Assembly (NCBI GenBank): GCA_014860665.1
Contig: JACZJI010000049.1
Span: 1-64,000, forward strand
Source of the DNA: Bacteroidales bacterium
GTDB taxonomy: Bacteria > Bacteroidota > Bacteroidia > Bacteroidales > F082
DNA length: 64,000 nucleotides
Reading direction: 5' to 3'
In this document: piece after piece, positions 56,853 through 64,000 of the stretch
How the letters are laid out: each line of letters starts with the position of its first letter
How positions within the stretch are numbered: the first letter of the stretch is position 1
Notes under the pieces: generated by a model
Databases searched by the model: none
What the model was told of the DNA's origin: nothing
Seen by the model: only the letters and a program-made list of their open reading frames with translations
Position numbers and translations under genes: made by a program

Positions 56853-56988
56853 TTTTTGTGATTCGGCTCTCTGAAACCAATGTATAAAAGCAATCTTGGA
56901 GCATGCAAAATCCACATGCTCTTGCAAGACAGAAAAATAAAAAGTATAACGTATTTGTGCTATCGCGGAAGCAGCAATACAGGGCCAG

Positions 56989-57822
56989 CTAAATCAGTTT
57001 AATGCCATCGGGCTCCATGGTGATTTTCCGGTTTTTGTACAATGCGCCGATGGCTTTTTTGAATTCTTTTTTGCTCATACCGAATTGAGCGTGAATTTCA
57101 TCCGGTGCACTTTTGTCGCCAAAAGCCAGATAGCCGTCATTTTCCAACAACATCTGATAAATAGCTTCGCTGTTGGGATCATTATAGTGACTGTATCCCA
57201 AGGGTCTGAGGGAAACATCAATTTTGTTGCCTTCCCTGATTTTCTTCACATAGCCTTTGAGTTTATCGCCAATATTCAGTTCCCTGAAGACTTCGTTTTC
57301 ATAAACCAGCCCTTTGTGCGTATCGTTGATAATAACAGAATAACCCAGTTCTGTTTTATGATATACCAGCAAATCCACTTCTTCGCCTTCTTTCACCGAA
57401 AGGACTTCGTTAAAAAGTTTCTTTTCGATTTTATTGGTGGCAAACAGTCTGTCCGTTTCATGATCGATGTCCAGGAAAACTACGTACCAGCGTCCGGAAA
57501 CCATACGCTGGCGCTGTTCTTTGAAGGGAACCAGGAGATCTTTTTCCAGTCCCCAATCCATAAATGCTCCTATGGAATCGACAGCATTTACTTTCAGTAG
57601 AGCAAATTCGTGTAAGAGAATCTTGGGTCTGATGGTAGTAGCAATTTTTCTTTCCTCATGGTCCCTGTATATGAAAACCTCGATGCTATCATCAATGTTA
57701 AATTTTTCAGGGCTATATTTGTTGGGAAGCAAAACTTCATCTCCTGTTTCGTCTCCAAGAAACAAACCTACACTGGTTTGCCTTAGAATTTTCAACTGGC
57801 TGAATTTCCCTATCTCTATCAT
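56989..57822 (-). CDS. CvfB-like S1 RNA-binding protein
   Basis: A 277-residue protein of the CvfB/YitL family: three S1-type OB folds (about 5-65, 70-140, 145-215) and a C-terminal winged helix (about 225-277, FGMSKKEFKKAIGALYKNRKITME). Homologues bind RNA and affect virulence-factor and general gene expression in Firmicutes; the role here is not known. All domains are complete. Confidence 0.85.
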   Translation of the reverse strand: MIEIGKFSQLKILRQTSVGLFLGDETGDEVLLPNKYSPEKFNIDDSIEVFIYRDHEERKIATTIRPKILLHEFALLKVNAVDSIGAFMDWGLEKDLLVPFKEQRQRMVSGRWYVVFLDIDHETDRLFATNKIEKKLFNEVLSVKEGEEVDLLVYHKTELGYSVIINDTHKGLVYENEVFRELNIGDKLKGYVKKIREGNKIDVSLRPLGYSHYNDPNSEAIYQMLLENDGYLAFGDKSAPDEIHAQFGMSKKEFKKAIGALYKNRKITMEPDGIKLI

Positions 57823-57838
57823 GGCATAAAAATTTGTG

Positions 57839-57846
57839 CAAAAGTA
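57839..57846 (-). promoter_or_regulatory. -7 promoter element for the CvfB-like gene
   Basis: Reads TACTTTTG on the minus strand, 16 bases before the ATG. Confidence 0.45.
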
Positions 57847-58024
57847 AGCATGGAAACAAGGTTTTATACCAAAAAGTAATAATTTTCTTATCGATTGAAT
57901 TGCGTTGAAGAACTATATTATAGGTCATGTATAGAACTAAGCAAAGCTCATAAGGTACGTTCTTTGGAAAAAGAACATTTTTGATGTAATTTGTAAGTAT
58001 AAGACATTAATTCTTCAGATTCCG

Positions 58025-59170
58025 CTAATCCTGAGGTATTGTAAAACTGAAAGTGGTACCTTTTTCTACTGTGCTTTCTACCATGATCTTCCCACTGTGC
58101 ATATTTACAAATTCTTTGCATAGGAGTAATCCAAGTCCTGTTCCTGATTCCTCCTTCGTTCCATTTGTTGAATATGTATATTCAAGACGGAATAATTTGT
58201 CTATATCTTTATCGTTGATACCCACCCCATTATCAGTGACAGAGACAATTACTTCATGATTGTTTTTTTCAGCTTTGATAATGATTTCACCCCCTACGTT
58301 AGTGAATTTTATACCGTTACTTAAAAAATTCCTTAAAATGTTATTAATCATGGACTTGTCGGCTATGATCTTAAGATTTTGAGGCAGTTTTTTGGAAATA
58401 TGGATGGATTTTTGCAGCGCCCAGTCATTCATTAAGTCAATAACTTCGTCTACTACTGTCGTCAACTTAAAATATTCCGGGTTAAAGTTGATTTTGCCAG
58501 TTTGTGTTTGGGACCAGACCAAAATATTGGTAAGCAAATCTGAAACCCTTTCAGATGAGTTTTTGATGATGGAAGCGTATTCTTCTATGCTTTCATAGTT
58601 TCTGCTTTTAATTTGGTCTAAAAGCAGTTCACTGAAGCCCAGGATGCTGTTTAAAGGACTTCTCAGGTCATGACCAATAATTGAAAAGATACGATCTTTT
58701 GTTGCATTAAGCTCACTTAATCGGGCTTCACTTTCTTTTAAAGCCTGCTCAGCAAGTTTGCGGTCTGTTACATCCCGGACATTTAAAACTACTGATTTAA
58801 TTGCCGGATTGTTGATTTGATTGGTTCCATTTGCTTCAAGGTAAACCCAACCTCCTTTTTTATGTTTATGTCTGTATTGTACGCCACCGTTCCTGTTTTT
58901 TTCAAGAATTTCTTTAAATCCGTTCAATACTTTTCCTTGATCTTCAGGATGAAGCATTTCATCAATCACTGGTATATCAATCAGTTCTTCGGATTTATAA
59001 CCCAGGATTTTTTCACACGACTCACTTACATATCGTTGAATGCCATCGGCATCCAGCAAAACAATCATGTCAAATGAATTCTTGATGAGAGGATTGATAG
59101 TTAGATTATTTCTCTTAGAGAGCTCTTCAATTTTCCTTTCTAATTCCTCATATGAAGGCTTCTTTTCCAT
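58025..59170 (-). CDS. Soluble PAS-histidine kinase
   Basis: A 381-residue cytoplasmic kinase. A short coiled coil (about 5-25) precedes a PAS/PAC domain (about 30-140, IQRYVSESCEKILGYKSEELI; YRHKHKKGGWVYLEANG). HisKA carries His167 in IGHDLRSPLNSI and HATPase_c has NFLSNGIKFTN, DNGVGIND and GTGLGLLLCKEFV. No partner response regulator is adjacent. It lies downstream of the corrinoid/ferredoxin operon on the same strand (149-base gap) but has its own promoter. Confidence 0.9.
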   Translation of the reverse strand: MEKKPSYEELERKIEELSKRNNLTINPLIKNSFDMIVLLDADGIQRYVSESCEKILGYKSEELIDIPVIDEMLHPEDQGKVLNGFKEILEKNRNGGVQYRHKHKKGGWVYLEANGTNQINNPAIKSVVLNVRDVTDRKLAEQALKESEARLSELNATKDRIFSIIGHDLRSPLNSILGFSELLLDQIKSRNYESIEEYASIIKNSSERVSDLLTNILVWSQTQTGKINFNPEYFKLTTVVDEVIDLMNDWALQKSIHISKKLPQNLKIIADKSMINNILRNFLSNGIKFTNVGGEIIIKAEKNNHEVIVSVTDNGVGINDKDIDKLFRLEYTYSTNGTKEESGTGLGLLLCKEFVNMHSGKIMVESTVEKGTTFSFTIPQD

Positions 59171-59233
59171 GGTCCTTTTTTTATCTCTTTACCAGACAAT
59201 ACTTTATGATTCTAAGGGATTTTACTCCACCGG

Positions 59234-59241
59234 CAAATATA
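59234..59241 (-). promoter_or_regulatory. -7 promoter element for the PAS kinase
   Basis: Reads TATATTTG on the minus strand, 63 bases before the ATG. Confidence 0.4.
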
Positions 59242-59319
59242 CAGAAGTTGTGAAATATTCTATGTCAAATGTCTTTGACTTAAAATATCCATGCATTTCT
59301 ATCCTATTAATTTAGGCTA

Positions 59320-60477
59320 CTATTGTTTATTAACTTTCACAAGCCTTTTCCCAATCAAGTTTAATTTATATTCCCTAATGGATTCAGGTGTTAGAATTTC
59401 ACCTTTTGGACTTTCAAAATATAACGCATCAAAAGGGCACTGCACAATACAGGCGCCACACTGGACACATTCGTCAAGTCGAGGTATTGAAGCTGAACGC
59501 CCTTGTTTTACATCAAAACAATTCTTCGGACAGACTGCTTCACAGGAAGCAGCCCCTTTGCATTTGTCACTATTGAGAATAACTTTCAGGTACCGATCTT
59601 CATGGAGACCGCTTTTGTAAATGGGTGTGCTGCCCATTAAATCAATACTGATAAGCAGTAGGACAGCTAAAGACGTAATTCCCCATCCGATAATAAAATC
59701 AATGTGAAACTGATGAAATGCAATACTTCCTGCCACCAGAATTATCATAAAGATTATCCAGGTGACAACCGGTACAAAACCTAAATCAAAGATTACCGTG
59801 CATTTGCTAAAGCCCGAAGTTTTTTTATTCCTGCCATACCATTTTGAATATAGGGGAAAGGCAATAAAAAGAAATAAGGACCATCCCCAAATAATAATAT
59901 TCAGCGGAAAAAATAGAGTTGGTTTGAAAGGCAAAACCAGTAAGGAGGCGATTATGGAAAAAGGAAATGCCCACATGATTGCCATTTCCAGGCGTTGTGT
60001 TAAAGGAAATTCCACCTGTCTCATTTCTGGGGTTTTATCAAAATGGTTTTCTACAAATTCAGGAATGTCTTTTGCATAAACAGGTCCCCAAATAGCTTTC
60101 CATCCAGTTTTTTTTCGAATAATTCTTTCCTGAATTCCAGTAGCTGCAAGCTGTGGCAGAACCACATTCCGGTGATCTACAAGCTCCTCAATGCCGCTGG
60201 TTTTGATTACTGATATCACACTGTGATTGGTAAAATGCCCGCCGGTAGCCGAACACCAGACATTGTCACCTTTGCTATTCGCTACCAAAAGGTACGCATC
60301 CATTCCTTGTAATGCTTTTTTGACTCTTTCAACAGTCACTGTGAAATTGCAGGTCAGAAAAACAGGTGAGTTTCTATTGGGATTACCAATAATTCTCAGT
60401 CCTGTTTTACAAGGGAGTGGAAATCCACGGAGTAAAGTCCCGATAATATTGATGATCACATATCTGAAATAATTCAT
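59320..60477 (-). CDS. HgcAB-like fusion: corrinoid domain, membrane helices, ferredoxin
   Basis: A 385-residue membrane protein. Residues 35-165 resemble the corrinoid-binding domain of HgcA/CdhD (PVFLTCNFTVTVERVKKAL; DAYLLVANSKGDNVWCS; LPQLAATGI). Cys75 sits in the cap-helix position that ligates cobalt in HgcA. The motif is NVWCSATGG instead of HgcA's NVWCAAGK. About four membrane helices follow (167-282). The C-terminus has two [4Fe-4S] motifs: an atypical Cys306-x5-Cys312-x3-Cys316-x3-Cys320, and a classical Cys337/340/343/347-Pro. Thus HgcA-like and HgcB-like parts are fused. HgcA and HgcB methylate mercury; this variant need not. It likely transfers a methyl group of unknown destination. 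ATGA overlap with the methyltransferase gene. Confidence 0.85.
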   Translation of the reverse strand: MNYFRYVIINIIGTLLRGFPLPCKTGLRIIGNPNRNSPVFLTCNFTVTVERVKKALQGMDAYLLVANSKGDNVWCSATGGHFTNHSVISVIKTSGIEELVDHRNVVLPQLAATGIQERIIRKKTGWKAIWGPVYAKDIPEFVENHFDKTPEMRQVEFPLTQRLEMAIMWAFPFSIIASLLVLPFKPTLFFPLNIIIWGWSLFLFIAFPLYSKWYGRNKKTSGFSKCTVIFDLGFVPVVTWIIFMIILVAGSIAFHQFHIDFIIGWGITSLAVLLLISIDLMGSTPIYKSGLHEDRYLKVILNSDKCKGAASCEAVCPKNCFDVKQGRSASIPRLDECVQCGACIVQCPFDALYFESPKGEILTPESIREYKLNLIGKRLVKVNKQ

Positions 60478-61142
60478 GATCCAGCCTCCTTATATTTAAT
60501 AGCCGTAACCTCTATAAAATCTTGCATCTTGTTGAATCTTAAAGATTCGATTTTGAATCCTGCCTTTTTTACTTTTTCAGGAAGGTGCCTGATGGCATGC
60601 GTTCCGGTCTGAGTTAAAACATAAGTGATTATTTTAATGACGATTTTAACGGGCAGATTTATCGCTCGTAAAAAGAAATTTCCAGCAATGGTTTCATCTG
60701 CCAACAGAAGCATCCCGCCATCTTTTAATATTCGTTTTATCTGCTTCAAAGCATAAGCCTGCTCGTCTTCGGAAAGTTCAGAAAAACAGAGTCCACTCAT
60801 CACGACATCAAAAGATTTAGCTTCCATACTTTCCATCTCGGCCACCCCGGCTTCAATAAACCGGATACGGTCAGAAAGATGAAACGCTTCAGCATGCTTT
60901 TTTGCAATATCCAGCATCTGAGGATTTATATCAATGCCGGTTACTTTTGCATCACGCCGGGCAGCCTTTATCGTTAAGGCACCTGTTCCACATCCGATAT
61001 CCAAGACTTTTTGACCTTTTTGGATGTGGGAGATAAGGCGGTCGTAAGCTTGGGATAGCTTGCCAAAAGATAAAATGTCGATGCCTTTGTCGTACCGGTC
61101 CGGCGCGGACTCAAGTATCTTCATGAAGACATAAGTACTCAT
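60474..61142 (-). CDS. SAM methyltransferase paired with the corrinoid fusion (CpaM-like)
   Basis: A 222-residue class I methyltransferase with the SAM loop VLDIGCGTGALT (46-57), acidic GIDINPQMLDIAKKHA and the later SFDVVMSGLCFSEL. Its stop overlaps the start of the HgcAB-like fusion (ATGA), so the two are coupled. It appears to correspond to the corrinoid-protein-associated methyltransferases (CpaM) reported beside such fusions. It could supply or accept the methyl group, or modify a partner; which one is unknown. Start at 61142 or the ATG at 61124 are both possible. Confidence 0.82.
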   Translation of the reverse strand: MSTYVFMKILESAPDRYDKGIDILSFGKLSQAYDRLISHIQKGQKVLDIGCGTGALTIKAARRDAKVTGIDINPQMLDIAKKHAEAFHLSDRIRFIEAGVAEMESMEAKSFDVVMSGLCFSELSEDEQAYALKQIKRILKDGGMLLLADETIAGNFFLRAINLPVKIVIKIITYVLTQTGTHAIRHLPEKVKKAGFKIESLRFNKMQDFIEVTAIKYKEAGS

Positions 61143-61191
61143 GTTACCCGATTTGCAGGGTAAAAGTACGAAATGATTTTTTTATTTGTTT

Positions 61192-62028
61192 TTAGACTCC
61201 AGAGAGATTAAACACAACTTTAGCTCTCAGTGTGAGTCCGTTTTGGAAGGGAAGTGTACGTATAGCATTTGGATCTATGAGTTTACTGTGGGATGCATAC
61301 ATAACCGGACCACCGGAAACAGAAAAAGAAAACTTTGAATTATCCGGAATCCAATTGATAGAAGGTCCAACCATAACTTTTGCACCTCCTTCTGCATCAG
61401 CTTCCCAAAGCCCTTCTATGTCTTCTCCAATGGCTTCAACACCACCATAAAGACTTTCAGAAACCCTGTAATTAACCCCAAGGCTTGTAATAACATCAAT
61501 ATTATCCCGGTATTTGGCAAAAGCCTTTTGAATGAGCACATTTCCTACAAACTTCCAGCGAACAAGATCATAATATAAAACAACCCTGCTTAAAAGTGCG
61601 CCCACATTGTCGTAGTCTCTGCTCGCTCCTAATCCGATGCCTAATTTGAAACCCTGAGCTTTTTTACCTCCTATGAAGTTTCTGATTACTTCCACCTGTT
61701 CGGCACTGTTGACAACATTCCCTCTGGGAAATCCCAGCCCGGCAAATGCAAAGCAAGTGAACCCCTTGCCAAGATATCCTTTTAATGAAACCTTTTGTTC
61801 TAAGCCGTCAAGACCAAAAGGTCCGGCAACCCTTTCGCCATAACCTCCTGAATAGGAGAGTGTCCATGGTAAATCTTTGGGGGTTAAAGTAGTGGCTGAG
61901 AACATAAAAGGTTCAGGAATGCTTTTCCAAGTGTTCACTGATAGAAAACCCCCTTCCGGGATTTGAGCCATTGCAGTTGATGTAATAATTATAATTGCAG
62001 ATAAAAGAAGTATTTTTCTGATATTCAT
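61192..62028 (-). CDS. Outer-membrane beta-barrel protein, first gene of the corrinoid operon
   Basis: A 278-residue exported protein with signal peptide (about 1-21, ending TAMAQ). It is rich in alternating strands (WTLSYSGGYGERVAGPFG; KLGIGLGASRDYDN; FSFSVSGGPVMYAS; LTLRAKVVFNLSGV), consistent with a beta-barrel of about 12 strands. The family is not recognised. It is followed after 49 bases by the methyltransferase gene on the same strand and preceded by a -7 element, so it probably leads a three-gene operon with the corrinoid fusion. Confidence 0.72.
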   Translation of the reverse strand: MNIRKILLLSAIIIITSTAMAQIPEGGFLSVNTWKSIPEPFMFSATTLTPKDLPWTLSYSGGYGERVAGPFGLDGLEQKVSLKGYLGKGFTCFAFAGLGFPRGNVVNSAEQVEVIRNFIGGKKAQGFKLGIGLGASRDYDNVGALLSRVVLYYDLVRWKFVGNVLIQKAFAKYRDNIDVITSLGVNYRVSESLYGGVEAIGEDIEGLWEADAEGGAKVMVGPSINWIPDNSKFSFSVSGGPVMYASHSKLIDPNAIRTLPFQNGLTLRAKVVFNLSGV

Positions 62029-62080
62029 ATGTTAAAAATAATTTAGTCTGTCCGGGGATTTGGCGGATAATTTAAGTTTT

Positions 62081-62088
62081 CAAATTTA
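62081..62088 (-). promoter_or_regulatory. -7 promoter element for the corrinoid operon
   Basis: Reads TAAATTTG on the minus strand, 52 bases before the barrel gene's ATG. It is the only such match seen ahead of the three-gene unit. Confidence 0.4.
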
Positions 62089-62288
62089 GAATGTTCATGA
62101 TTCAGAGAACACCAATAGGAATTTCTTAAGAATTAAATAACATTGATTTATGAACTTTATGAAATTGAATTCATAAAATTCTGTTGAATAAATGGCATGA
62201 AATACCCAACATAAAAGATAAGAAAGATGGCTATGCTCAGAGATAGTTGTCCGTCATAAACATCAGTCTGATCTGAATATTATTTCTC

Positions 62289-63119
62289 TTAATAAGAAAT
62301 CAACTTGGCGTGGCGGATAGAATCTCTCTGGTGTTCGGTCCAGTGATAATTTCCATCGTAAAGGCCTTTGGTTTCCCAGTCACCATACATAGGGTTGGGC
62401 AACATGATGTATTTGCTGCCAAATTCATTGCGCAAGCTGTCAACGATAAGGTTTCTGTTTTTCGTAGATTGATTGTCAAACAGGTGGTTGAAATCTGCAA
62501 GGTTGTCTCCGATCAACATCACAACATCATGTGTTTCCCTGACCTTTTCTCTTCTTGATTTTTTGCTGCTGGTATTTTCTTTCATCAAAAAGTGTTTATT
62601 GTCGATATATGGGAATCCAAGCTTACGCAAATTTTCCATAGTTTCCTGTTGTTGCTTTATGCTTCTGTTGGTAATATAAAATACCTCCACGCCTCTTTTT
62701 TTTGCATATTGCAGGAATTCAACAGCTCCTGGGATTGCAGTAGCTTTTTCCAGTTTCACCCATTCGCTCCATTCTTTTCCGGTGTATTCTTTGTTTTCCT
62801 GAATTAATTTTCCGTTGAATGGACTATTATCTAAAATTGATTCATCAATATCCGTGACGATAGCAAGTGGCTTGGCGCGATGAATTTTCTTTGACAGAAT
62901 AATGTTCAAACGGAGTTTGGCTGTGTTGAAAGCCTGATAACATAAAGCCCTGTGCTCAGCCGACAACTCCTGCCACAAAACAGCCTGCATCATATGCTCT
63001 CCTGCAGGAACATCGTATTTTGTTTTTTGAGTTTGGGTATTTTCATGGGGTTTTTGAGTGGTGTTGCATCCTGCCAAAATAAGGGCGGCTACCACCAAGG
63101 TTATAAGTTTGTTTTTCAT
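62289..63119 (-). CDS. e(P4)-family acid phosphatase / 5'-nucleotidase lipoprotein
   Basis: An exported HAD-superfamily phosphatase of about 276 residues. The ATG at 63119 gives a lipoprotein signal (MKNKLITLVVAALILAG then Cys18); TTG three codons upstream was disregarded. HAD motif I is IVTDIDESILDNSPF, motif II TNRS, and motif IV GDNLADF, the e(P4) class C signature. It dephosphorylates nucleotides and other phosphomonoesters outside the inner membrane, aiding nucleoside and phosphate uptake. Length is normal. Confidence 0.92.
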   Translation of the reverse strand: MKNKLITLVVAALILAGCNTTQKPHENTQTQKTKYDVPAGEHMMQAVLWQELSAEHRALCYQAFNTAKLRLNIILSKKIHRAKPLAIVTDIDESILDNSPFNGKLIQENKEYTGKEWSEWVKLEKATAIPGAVEFLQYAKKRGVEVFYITNRSIKQQQETMENLRKLGFPYIDNKHFLMKENTSSKKSRREKVRETHDVVMLIGDNLADFNHLFDNQSTKNRNLIVDSLRNEFGSKYIMLPNPMYGDWETKGLYDGNYHWTEHQRDSIRHAKLISY

Positions 63120-63175
63120 TTTCACCAATTTACTGTTTTTATCTTCCGCAGTTTCCCCTGCGGGCAGGGCGGAGC

Positions 63176-63183
63176 CAAATTTA
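63176..63183 (-). promoter_or_regulatory. -7 promoter element for the acid phosphatase
   Basis: Reads TAAATTTG on the minus strand, 56 bases before the ATG. Confidence 0.4.
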
Positions 63184-63309
63184 GGTAAAATCCCTTTTGT
63201 TAAAATGCGTCCTTTGTATTTCAGGAGAAATCAGAAAATATGTCAACCACAAAAGCGGTCAAATGCTTATTTATTCTGAGTCAACGCTTATATATTCGTA
63301 ATTTGCGCG

Positions 63310-63323
63310 CGCTTTTAAAAGCG
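63310..63323. repeat. 14-bp palindrome before the glycyl radical enzyme gene
   Basis: CGCTTTTAAAAGCG is a perfect palindrome 14 bases before the ATG at 63338. It could be an operator; no regulator is linked. Confidence 0.5.
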
Positions 63324-63337
63324 ATAAGATTACAGCT

Positions 63338-64000
63338 ATGACAGAACAAAATAATTTCCTTGAATGTCCTGTTTCAAATTATTATGGAGATGTTCCTAAG
63401 GGCGAAATTCAAGCCCGGGAAATCCATAAACAACCTACACCAAGGGTTGAAAAGATCAGGCAATTGTATTTTAACACGCAATCATCTGCTTCGGTTGAAT
63501 TTCCTTACTGGTACACCCGTCGTTGGGAAGAGCTGGAAGGTGAAATTCCGATTGTAAGAAGAGCTGAAGCATTAAAAGCCGCATTTGAGCACAGTACGCC
63601 GGCCATTTACCCCGGAGAGATTCTGGTGATGGGAAAAGCGCCTTTTCTGAGGGGTTCCTATCCAATGCCGTGGCTTTCGGAAGCATTTTTTATGGCTCAG
63701 GAGGGTGAACTATACCAGGCTGCCCTGGATGCCGGTAAAGTGAGTGCCGATCAGGTGACCACCATGGGGCAGGGTGGCGGTAATGTCACAGAGAGCGTTG
63801 GTAATGTAATCTCCATTGCCGGGAAATTCGGCCTCCGAAAAGAAGAGATGCCCATGTTGCTTGACATTGCTAAGAAGTGGTACAATAAATCCGTGGATGA
63901 TGTCGGGCATAAATACGAACAAATGGTTCCCGGATATCATGAGAAAGAAGAAATCATGCGGGCTGTCATCTGTATGTTCGATTCAGGATACACGTTGCCG
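63338..64000 (+). CDS. Glycyl radical enzyme, arylacetate decarboxylase-like (5' part)
   Basis: The first 221 residues of a gene that runs off the window. The sequence follows the 4-hydroxyphenylacetate decarboxylase large subunit (HpdB) and its relatives, phenylacetate and indoleacetate decarboxylases: FPYWYTRRW, IPIVRRAEALKAAFEH, LRGSYPMPWLSEAFFMAQ, GGGNVTESVGNVISIAGKFG, EEMPMLL, GHKYEQMVPGY and ICMFDSGYTLP. Such enzymes make p-cresol, toluene or skatole from aromatic acetates under strict anaerobiosis. The catalytic Cys and glycyl radical loop, the activase and any small subunit would lie beyond base 64000. Another glycyl radical enzyme subfamily remains possible. Confidence 0.82.
   Translation, partial: MTEQNNFLECPVSNYYGDVPKGEIQAREIHKQPTPRVEKIRQLYFNTQSSASVEFPYWYTRRWEELEGEIPIVRRAEALKAAFEHSTPAIYPGEILVMGKAPFLRGSYPMPWLSEAFFMAQEGELYQAALDAGKVSADQVTTMGQGGGNVTESVGNVISIAGKFGLRKEEMPMLLDIAKKWYNKSVDDVGHKYEQMVPGYHEKEEIMRAVICMFDSGYTLP

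Noticed and set aside
56792..56917. Longer N-terminus of the GntR regulator
   Set aside because: The 42 extra codons do not resemble the family; the ATG at 56791 gives the standard start.
59320..60477. Calling the fusion a proven mercury-methylating HgcA
   Set aside because: Cap helix lacks the AAGK part and the protein is fused; only the fold and Cys75 are shared. Function left open.

Overview
The window looks like a chromosomal segment of an AT-rich anaerobic or microaerophilic member of the Bacteroidota (probably class Bacteroidia). The reasons are: a peptidase with a type IX secretion C-terminal sorting domain; CarboxypepD_reg-like surface proteins; a Bacteroidetes-type DUF3276/PUR protein; a TPR protein paired with an outer-membrane barrel beside gyrB; and frequent TAnnTTTG promoter elements just upstream of start codons. 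Anaerobic metabolism is suggested by an NfnAB transhydrogenase, a glycyl radical enzyme and a corrinoid/Fe-S protein. No integrase, transposase, CRISPR array or phage module was seen, so this is mostly core chromosome with a small accessory stretch at the right end.

Layout. 0-3.4 kb: NfnA-NfnB and a DHODH-like flavoprotein. 3.6-9 kb: two surface proteins, a sugar nucleotidyltransferase, the YggS PLP-binding protein and a hybrid sensor kinase. 9-14 kb (minus strand): a 13-unit TPR protein, LolD and a 2-oxoacid dehydrogenase E2. 14.5-17.4 kb: DUF3276, ParA, ParB and a DUF5683 protein. 17.4-23.1 kb: a DUF438/hemerythrin/PAS protein, dCMP deaminase, a Nudix hydrolase, topoisomerase IV subunit B, DUF2892 and a Crp/Fnr regulator. 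23.2-27.3 kb: an M1 metallopeptidase, a T9SS-exported subtilase and TatA. 27.3-28.6 kb: a non-coding region with a large palindrome, then RNase P RNA. 28.6-33 kb: an alpha-oxoamine synthase-like enzyme and two tandem paralogous membrane sensor kinases.

33.2-40.3 kb: a 1010-aa TPR protein, its outer-membrane barrel partner, gyrB and tRNA-His. 40.5-46.5 kb: a Dpp/OppC-type permease, prolyl oligopeptidase and a Pit-PhoU phosphate transporter. 46.5-55.4 kb: housekeeping genes (prmC, a P-loop NTPase, a zinc-ribbon protein, a Nif3-like protein, lpxK, purine nucleoside phosphorylase, lpxH, recN, fabI). 55.5-59.2 kb: slipin with a GntR regulator, CvfB and a PAS kinase.

59.3-62.0 kb is the most unusual locus: an outer-membrane protein, a SAM methyltransferase and a membrane protein that fuses an HgcA-like corrinoid domain to an HgcB-like ferredoxin. 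The last two overlap by ATGA. 62.3-63.1 kb carries an e(P4)-type acid phosphatase lipoprotein. The window ends inside a glycyl radical enzyme that most resembles the arylacetate decarboxylases (p-cresol-, toluene- or skatole-forming).

Shared themes: NfnAB can balance NAD(P)H and reduced ferredoxin, which the corrinoid/ferredoxin protein and the activase of the glycyl radical enzyme would draw on. ParAB, ParE, GyrB and RecN serve chromosome upkeep. LpxK, LpxH, LolD, FabI and the barrels serve the envelope.
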